Below are positions 59,039-64,000 of a DNA stretch of 64,000 nt, in pieces. The translations under genes and the position numbers were made by a program. The stretch comes from Opitutus sp. GAS368 (GTDB taxonomy: Bacteria > Verrucomicrobiota > Verrucomicrobiia > Opitutales > Opitutaceae), in assembly GCF_900104925.1 (NCBI RefSeq), contig NZ_LT629735.1, positions 1,396,291 through 1,460,290 on the forward strand, given 5' to 3'. The notes beneath the pieces are model-generated. The model searched no databases, was not told the origin of the DNA, and saw only the letters and a program-made list of their open reading frames with translations. Every line of letters begins with the position of its first letter. Positions within the stretch are counted from its first letter, which is position 1.

Positions 59039-60445
59039 TCAGTTGAGGGCGCCGGGGCTGAGCAGGGGACGGCCGGTGGCGAGCTCCAGGGCCACCCCGA
59101 GCTCGAGGATGTCCTGCTGCATCTTCGCCTGTTCGGTGCGGCGGGCGAGCAGGACGCCGTGGGCGTCCCGCCACGCGGCGGCATCGGCATTGCGCGTCTG
59201 CATCGCCCGGTCGAGCGCGGCGGCGATCTGTTCCAGCTCGGGCAGCTCGGCCTCGAGCGTGCGGAGCTGGGTGCGGGCCACCGCCAGGCTGGAGAGGATC
59301 TGCACGACATTGGCGCGCGCCTCGGCGACCCGCGCGACATACTCGTCGAAGAGCTGCTGCCGTGTGGCCTGGCCGGCGGCGATCGCCCCCTGGTTGCGGT
59401 CGAACAGCGGCAGGTCGACACTGACCCCGTAGCTGTGGGTCTTCACGTTGCTGGTGTCATGCGCCTTGGCGAAGCTGAGGCCGATCCTCGGGAACTGCGC
59501 CTTCACGGCCGCGCGCAGGCCGGCCTCGCTGCTCTCGTAGCCGAGGGTGAGCGCCACCAGGTCGAGCCGGCGCTGTTCCAGGCCGTCGAGCAACGCCGCG
59601 GCCGCGGTCGACGGCAACTCCGGCGGATTCGCGCCCGCCTTCAATTTCAGCGGGGTGTCCGCCGGCTGGTTGAGCGCCAGGTTGAGGGAAAGTCTCTGGG
59701 CCGTCAGGTCCTGCTCGAGGGCGAAGCGCGCGTCCTGGGCCGCGCTCCAGGCCTCGGTCGCCGCGGCGAGCTCGGCCGTGGTCGCATGGCCCTGCGTGTG
59801 CGCCTGCCGGGCCAGGGCCAGGGCATCCGCCAGCTCCGTCTCGGTCGCCTGCGCCAGCGGCAGGCGGGATTCCAGCGACAGCACGCGGTAGGCCGCGAGC
59901 CGCGCGGCCTGGGCGGCCTGCCATTCCTGCCAGGCGATGTCCAGGTCGAGCGCGCCGGCGGTGGACTTGGCCGCGGCCAGCCGGTCCCGGTAGCCCAGCA
60001 GCGAGGTGACCTCCCAGCTCAGGCCGAGGCTCCCGCCGTTGATGAGCGCCGGATCGCTGTTGCCCGACTGCTGGTCGAGGGTGTAGCCCAGCTGGGGATT
60101 CGGCAGAAGCCCGGCCTGCACGACCTGCGCCTGCGCCACCCCGCGCTGGTCGCGCAAGGCGCGCAGCTGCGGGCTGGTGATCACGGTCAGCAGGGCGATT
60201 TCGTCCGGCGTGAACCCGTCGCGGCCGTCGATCGCGAGCGGCTTGATCAGCGGGTGTTGGAACTTCGCCGCGGTGACCCGGGCCTCCGCCAGCGGCGGAT
60301 GCAGCGCCGCCTCCACGGCCGCGGCGTCGAGCGGCTGGCGGTGGTAGGTCGCACAGCCGCCGGTCAGCAACAGCGCAAGGGCCGGCAGCCACCGGCGGGC
60401 GGCGGACAGTGACGGGCGGAGGGAGCGGGCTTCAAGCGGTCTCAC
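59039..60445 (-). CDS. TolC-family outer-membrane factor lipoprotein
   Basis: Outer-membrane efflux channel of 468 residues. A lipobox (LTGGC, Cys31) predicts lipid anchoring, as in OprM/CusC-type factors. Two OEP repeats follow (about 75-260 and 275-460) rich in long alanine/leucine helices, with typical motifs RALRDQRGVAQAQVVQAGLL, PNPQLGYTLDQQSG and VSVDLPLFDRNQGAIAAGQA (the conserved 'DLPLFDRNQG' of CzcC/CusC-like factors). Start is a GTG at 60445 (MRPLEARSLRPS). First gene of the RND operon; 131 bases separate it from the carrier gene upstream. The CzcC-like motif hints at metal or small cation/organic export, without proof. Confidence 0.92.
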   Translation of the reverse strand: MRPLEARSLRPSLSAARRWLPALALLLTGGCATYHRQPLDAAAVEAALHPPLAEARVTAAKFQHPLIKPLAIDGRDGFTPDEIALLTVITSPQLRALRDQRGVAQAQVVQAGLLPNPQLGYTLDQQSGNSDPALINGGSLGLSWEVTSLLGYRDRLAAAKSTAGALDLDIAWQEWQAAQAARLAAYRVLSLESRLPLAQATETELADALALARQAHTQGHATTAELAAATEAWSAAQDARFALEQDLTAQRLSLNLALNQPADTPLKLKAGANPPELPSTAAAALLDGLEQRRLDLVALTLGYESSEAGLRAAVKAQFPRIGLSFAKAHDTSNVKTHSYGVSVDLPLFDRNQGAIAAGQATRQQLFDEYVARVAEARANVVQILSSLAVARTQLRTLEAELPELEQIAAALDRAMQTRNADAAAWRDAHGVLLARRTEQAKMQQDILELGVALELATGRPLLSPGALN

Positions 60446-60576
60446 GGGATTCGAAGAATGAAGGCGGAGAATATCAGGGCAATGATTATGCCAGCATTAT
60501 GCGGGAACGGATTCGCCAAGCCGGAGCGATGGGCGGATGATTCTGGCGCGAAACAGCGGCACGGCGGAGCCTTCGC

Positions 60577-61950
60577 TCAAGTCATCGCCTTCAGGGCGAT
60601 GAGCGCCAGGGTGACGGTGATCGCCCCGCCGATGCGGGTGGCGATCTGCGCAAACGGCATCATCTGCATGCGGTTCGCCGCCGTCAGGATGGCCACGTCG
60701 CCCGTGCCGCCCTGGCCGCTGTGGCAGGCGTTCACGATGGCGGCCTCGATCGGGTAGAGCTTCACCCAGCGCCCGACGAAGAAGCCGGTGGCCATCAGCG
60801 TCGTCACCGTGGCGACGATCGTCACGAGGTTGGCGGGATGCAGCGCCTCCATGAGCTTGTCCCACGGCGTGAGGGCCACGCCGATGGCGAAGAGCAGCGG
60901 GTAGGTCACGGCGGTGCGGAAGAACTTGTAGACGACGCCGGCGCCGTGCTGGAGCTGGGGCGGCACGCCGGAGACCAGCTTGACCGCCACGGCGAGGAAG
61001 AGCATCACGACCGGCGCGGGCAGGCGGAAGGTCTCGGGCGGCAGCGTGTTCACGGCCACGCCAAGCAGGTAGAGGGCGATGGCGATGCTCGCCCCGGCGG
61101 CGATGTGGCCCACGTCCATGTGGCCGGTGATGGCCTCTTCCTGCGGGTGCAGCTCGTCGTTCTCGCCGGGCTGGATCCGGCCCTCGCCGGTGAGGTGCGG
61201 GAACTTCTTGCCGACGAAATTCAACGTGCCGGAAAGCAGGATCGCCGTGAGACTGCCGAACATGACGGGCGGCAGCACGCGGGCGAACTCCTCGCCCTGC
61301 TTCAGGTGCAGGATCTCCGCATAGCCGACGGAAAGCGGGATGGCACCCTCGCCCACGCCGCCGCCCATGATCGGGACGATGATATAGAAGAAGGTGTTCT
61401 TCGCGCCGAGGCCGAGCAGCGTGCCGACGCCCGTGCCCACGAGCGCCGCGGCCACGGAGCCCGCGGCGAGCGGAATGAAGATCTTGAGGAAGCCCCTGAT
61501 CAGCACCGTGCGGTCCATGCTCAGGATCGAGCCGACGATGATGCACGCGATGAAGAGATAGAGGAAGTTGGTCTGCTTGGTGAAATCCGTCACCGTCTGG
61601 GTGATGACCGGCGGGATGTAGCTGTGGAAAGCCAGGTAGGACGGGATGAAGGTCGCGAAGATCGCCGCGCCGCCGATGTCCTTGATGACCGGAATGCGTT
61701 TGCCGATCTCGGCGCAGACGAAGCCGCCGACCGCGAGGACCGCGAGCATCGTGCACACATCGTTCGGGGTCTTGCCGGACGCGGGGAACTTCCCGGTATA
61801 GATGAACGCGCCCAGCACGATGACCAGCACGACGAGCACCGGCACCGGCAGGATGCCGACGCGCCGCTCCATCAGCTTCCACCAGCCGTGCGGCCAGAAG
61901 CCCGACGGAGAGGACGCGGACTCGGGCGGGGTGGGTTTGGGGGTATTCAT
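60577..61950 (-). CDS. 2-hydroxycarboxylate transporter (2HCT/CitS-MaeN family)
   Basis: Secondary carrier of 457 residues for citrate, malate or related hydroxy acids, coupled to Na+ or H+. The two re-entrant GGxG motifs that define the family are present: IMGGGVGEGAIPLSVGYAEI in the first half and ACHSGQGGTGDVAILTAANR in the second. Further: KRIPVIKDIGGAAIFATFIP and SMDRTVLIRGFLKIFIPLAA. About eleven membrane spans. The N-terminal 25 residues are proline-rich and cytoplasmic. It stands alone with an imperfect tandem repeat in its upstream region (62037-62058). It feeds TCA intermediates that PEPCK (36132) could draw off for gluconeogenesis. Confidence 0.93.
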   Translation of the reverse strand: MNTPKPTPPESASSPSGFWPHGWWKLMERRVGILPVPVLVVLVIVLGAFIYTGKFPASGKTPNDVCTMLAVLAVGGFVCAEIGKRIPVIKDIGGAAIFATFIPSYLAFHSYIPPVITQTVTDFTKQTNFLYLFIACIIVGSILSMDRTVLIRGFLKIFIPLAAGSVAAALVGTGVGTLLGLGAKNTFFYIIVPIMGGGVGEGAIPLSVGYAEILHLKQGEEFARVLPPVMFGSLTAILLSGTLNFVGKKFPHLTGEGRIQPGENDELHPQEEAITGHMDVGHIAAGASIAIALYLLGVAVNTLPPETFRLPAPVVMLFLAVAVKLVSGVPPQLQHGAGVVYKFFRTAVTYPLLFAIGVALTPWDKLMEALHPANLVTIVATVTTLMATGFFVGRWVKLYPIEAAIVNACHSGQGGTGDVAILTAANRMQMMPFAQIATRIGGAITVTLALIALKAMT

Positions 61951-62036
61951 AAGGCGGGAGGGGTAATGCGCGGGGGTATGGGGGTCCGTCGGCGGGGTGA
62001 CTGACCGGAGCCAGCATGCCTGCCGTGGATAAAAGC

Positions 62037-62058
62037 CAGCTGAACTCCAGCTGAATTC
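62037..62058. repeat. tandem direct repeat upstream of the 2HCT gene
   Basis: CAGCTGAACTC (62037-62047) and CAGCTGAATTC (62048-62058) are adjacent 11-base copies differing at one position, followed by a related GTTAAGCTGA. The position, about 90-110 bases upstream of the carrier ATG, would suit a regulator site, but no factor is known. Confidence 0.4.
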
Positions 62059-62061
62059 CTG

Positions 62062-63144
62062 TTAAGCTGACCGCGCGCGCCCGCGCTGGAGGAACATGGC
62101 GAGCCCGGTCACCGCCAGAATAGGCACGGCGAGCATGCCGGCGAGCAGGATCAGGCGCCCGGCCCAGCCCCCGAACTGGCCGAAATGATAGGACAGGGCC
62201 GTGAGGTAGAATTTCACCCCGGCCGGGCTCTCGGCATACGGCGTCCAGCGCAGGACCGCCCCGGAATAGGCGTCGAGGAAAAGATAGCTGCGGGCGTTTT
62301 CATGGGCCGCCGCGCGCTCCGTCGCAAAAATCTCGACCGGCGCGTCGGGCTTGCGCGGCAGATAGATCATCAGGGCACCGGCCTCCGGCGCCAGCCGCCG
62401 GGCCTGGTCGAGCCAGGCCTGCAGGGCCACGGGGTGCGCCGGCCCCGCCGGCGGCGTGGAATGAAGCTCCGCGGCCGGCGCCGCACCCCAGCCCTGGTAG
62501 GTCCCGTGCTGCAGCCAATCGAAGGACTGCGGCAGCCCGGTCAGCGCGCTGCCCAGCACCACGACGCCCGCATAAAATCCCGCGACCTTGTGCAGGTTGA
62601 AGTGCCAGGCCCGGCCCTTGAGCTTGAAATTGAGTGTCAGGCCGGTCCGCAGCACCCGGAGCACCGGCGGCAGCCAGAGATAAAAACCCGTCAGCAAAAC
62701 CAGCGCCGTCAGCATCGCGCCGGCGCGGACGATGAACAGGCCCACGCTGCCCAGCAGCAGGAACCGGTGCCATTGCTCGCAGCGGCCGAAGAACCCTTCG
62801 TAGCGGCCGCGCCGGCCGAGCACAGCCGCCGTGGCCGGGTGCAGGAACACGACCTGTTTGTCGAGGAAGGCCACCTGCACCGTGGCGCCGGGCTCGCGCG
62901 CCAACCGCACGTAATCGACCTTGGCCCCGGGATGCGCCTGCTGCGCCGCCACCACCAAGTCATCCAGCGTCCGCGGCGCCCCGCCGGGCGCGACCGCGAA
63001 CAGGTCCCGGTTGAAAACCGGATCGAGCTCGGGGCGGAACACCAGCAACGCACCGGTCAGTGACATGAGCAGCAGCACCAACCCCACCGTCAGGGCCGAC
63101 CAGAGGTGAACTTGAAAAATCCAGCGGCGAGCGGGTGCGGCCAT
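62062..63144 (-). CDS. PepSY-associated membrane protein
   Basis: Inner-membrane protein of 360 residues with four or five spans and PepSY domains, the layout of PepSY_TM/PiuB-like proteins linked to siderophore-iron reduction and TonB receptors. Visible: first span with HLWSALTVGLVLLLMSLTGA, LVFRPELDP; PepSY-like stretch (about 55-115, DLVVAAQQAHPGAKVDYVRL); EQWHRFLLLGSVGLFIVRAG with conserved His; HFNLHKVAGFYAGVVVLGSA; C-terminal LSYHFGQFGGWAGRLILLAG. Conserved histidines in membrane spans fit haem or electron transfer. It lies 7 bases after the cytochrome b gene, which itself follows a PstS-like gene: a compact operon reaching beyond the window. Confidence 0.88.
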   Translation of the reverse strand: MAAPARRWIFQVHLWSALTVGLVLLLMSLTGALLVFRPELDPVFNRDLFAVAPGGAPRTLDDLVVAAQQAHPGAKVDYVRLAREPGATVQVAFLDKQVVFLHPATAAVLGRRGRYEGFFGRCEQWHRFLLLGSVGLFIVRAGAMLTALVLLTGFYLWLPPVLRVLRTGLTLNFKLKGRAWHFNLHKVAGFYAGVVVLGSALTGLPQSFDWLQHGTYQGWGAAPAAELHSTPPAGPAHPVALQAWLDQARRLAPEAGALMIYLPRKPDAPVEIFATERAAAHENARSYLFLDAYSGAVLRWTPYAESPAGVKFYLTALSYHFGQFGGWAGRLILLAGMLAVPILAVTGLAMFLQRGRARSA

Positions 63145-63151
63145 GGGCGGC

Positions 63152-63793
63152 TTATTTCAGCCCCAGATCCCGGAACCAGCCGGGCCTCCGCAGGCGGGCC
63201 CAGTTGGTCGTGACGGTGCCCTTCAGCATGGAGGCGAAGGTGCCGGGTTCACCCACGGTCGCCTTGTAGATGTGGATGAGCAGGCTGCCGGACATGATCA
63301 CGCTCACCACCCGGTGGCTGGTACGGCTGACCACATACACCTCCCGCGGCATCCACGGCTCCCGCCGCCACCACCACACCAGGCCGGTGACCAGCAGCCA
63401 GGCGGTGCTGAAGATGAACGCCCAGAAATAAAGTTTCTGGCCGCCGTTGAAAAAGCCCGTGTCGGCGGGCGGCAGTTGATCCGGCCGCAGGGCGTGATCC
63501 TGCAGGTGCCGGATGAAATAGGTGTCCGTCGCCGTCCAGCGCATCCGCTTGCGCCACAGGAAAAAAATCGGGATGGCCGAGACGGCGAGCGCCAGCCCCG
63601 CCACAAAATGGATCGCGATGGTGCTCTGTTCCCCGCCGAAATATGGCACCAGCCAGTGCAGGATGCTGGACCAGTAGAGCGCCAGGCCGGTCGCCATCGC
63701 GAGGATGAAGCCGATTGCGATCAACCAGTGAATGACGCGCACGGAAAGCGTGTGGCGTAGGATCTCGGTCTTGGGGGTCGGTGGATTTTCCAT
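63152..63793 (-). CDS. di-haem b-type cytochrome (cytochrome b561 / FdnI-like)
   Basis: Membrane protein of 213 residues with four spans and paired histidines typical of b-type cytochromes of the formate dehydrogenase gamma/Ni-Fe hydrogenase cytochrome group: HTLSVRVIHWLIAIGFILAM, STIAIHFVAGLALAVSAIPI, WAFIFSTAWLLVTGLVWWW and SHRVVSVIMSGSLLIHIYKA. Those groups pass electrons from quinol or periplasmic partners. Here no dehydrogenase lies beside it; instead a PepSY membrane protein follows at 7 bases and a PstS-like protein precedes at 27 bases. A role in reducing an imported metal or other substrate at the inner membrane is plausible inference. Confidence 0.88.
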   Translation of the reverse strand: MENPPTPKTEILRHTLSVRVIHWLIAIGFILAMATGLALYWSSILHWLVPYFGGEQSTIAIHFVAGLALAVSAIPIFFLWRKRMRWTATDTYFIRHLQDHALRPDQLPPADTGFFNGGQKLYFWAFIFSTAWLLVTGLVWWWRREPWMPREVYVVSRTSHRVVSVIMSGSLLIHIYKATVGEPGTFASMLKGTVTTNWARLRRPGWFRDLGLK

Positions 63794-63820
63794 AAGATAA
63801 GGGGGGCCGGGCTCGCCTTT

Positions 63821-64000
63821 TCAGTCGAGCCGTGCCCGTTGGGCCGCCGCGAAATCCGCCGGCAGCGGCAGGTAGTTGCCATTGGCGACGATCGCCTCCT
63901 GCCCCTCGCGGCTCAGGATGTAGCGGAGGAATTCGCGCAGCTTCGGGTCGACGGCCGTGCCGGGCTTGCGGTTGAGGTAGAAATAAAGGTTCCGCACCAG
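63821..64000 (-). CDS. PstS-like binding protein, C-terminal fragment (cut by window edge)
   Basis: The last 59 residues of a protein whose start lies beyond the right edge. The visible part reads NLYFYLNRKPGTAVDP, LREFLRYILSREGQEAIV and NGNYLPLPADFAAAQ, matching the C-terminal motif of the PstS-like proteins at 49591 and 50691 (for example EFLRFLLSREGQQVV, then a PLR or PLP turn). It ends in TGA at 63821, 27 bases before the cytochrome b start, and forms an operon with cytochrome b and PepSY genes. This is therefore the fourth domain of the same family in the window. Confidence 0.82.
   Translation of the reverse strand: MVRNLYFYLNRKPGTAVDPKLREFLRYILSREGQEAIVANGNYLPLPADFAAAQRARLD

Overview
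The window is GC-rich, densely coding bacterial chromosome. Its many TonB-dependent receptors carry a 'VTGS'-type TonB box, few genes have a clear Shine-Dalgarno site, and several start at GTG or TTG in GTGA overlaps. The protein set (TMTC/TPR protein, PEGA and SUMF1-type kinase, class 1A PutA, GTP-PEPCK, 2HCT carrier) fits a Gram-negative member of Verrucomicrobiota, most likely near Opitutaceae. That placement is an inference from protein style; no rRNA gene is present. No tRNA, rRNA, CRISPR array, insertion sequence or prophage gene was recognised.

Region 1 (1-14.6 kb) is a peptide-uptake-like locus. An S9 peptidase cut by the window edge, three TonB receptors (two of them close paralogs), a LytS/LytR-type two-component pair, two small secreted proteins of unknown function and a complete S9 prolyl-oligopeptidase lie together. 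Region 2 (14.7-25.4 kb) holds a membrane TPR (TMTC-like) protein, fumarylacetoacetase, a signalling module (Ser/Thr kinase with PEGA and SUMF1-like domains, PEGA/TolB-like propeller protein, FHA plus degenerate cyclase protein), a perfect AT-rich palindrome, and the purEK operon. Region 3 (25.5-39.5 kb) holds an ECF sigma operon with a bactofilin-like/RDD membrane protein, then a carbon-metabolism stretch: PutA, a TetR/lipocalin divergon with two visible operators, an ActP-like symporter with its DUF485 partner, GTP-PEPCK and an OprP-like porin. FAH, PutA, acetate uptake, PEPCK and the 2HCT carrier together suggest growth on amino acids and organic acids with gluconeogenesis.

Region 4 (39.6-53.5 kb) is the most unusual part. 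FecI/FecR-type sigma and regulator are followed by two paralogous TonB receptors (one with an STN signalling domain), a methyltransferase, an OmpR-type two-component pair, a PstS-like binding protein, a second binding protein with two tandem PstS-like domains, and a paralogous second methyltransferase. No ABC permease or ATPase is present. Region 5 (53.5-64 kb) has a hotdog thioesterase, an RND efflux operon (OMF lipoprotein, adaptor, pump and an extra outer-membrane protein), a 2HCT carrier, and at the edge an operon of another PstS-like protein, a b-type cytochrome and a PepSY protein. The recurrence of the PstS-like family beside TonB receptors and a cytochrome b/PepSY pair suggests an uncharacterised envelope uptake or reduction system.

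The non-coding finds are several REP/BIME-like palindromes (23.7, 25.4, 30.1 and 35.2 kb), an intrinsic terminator that contains the next gene's start codon (36.08 kb), and near-identical terminators behind the duplicated receptors.
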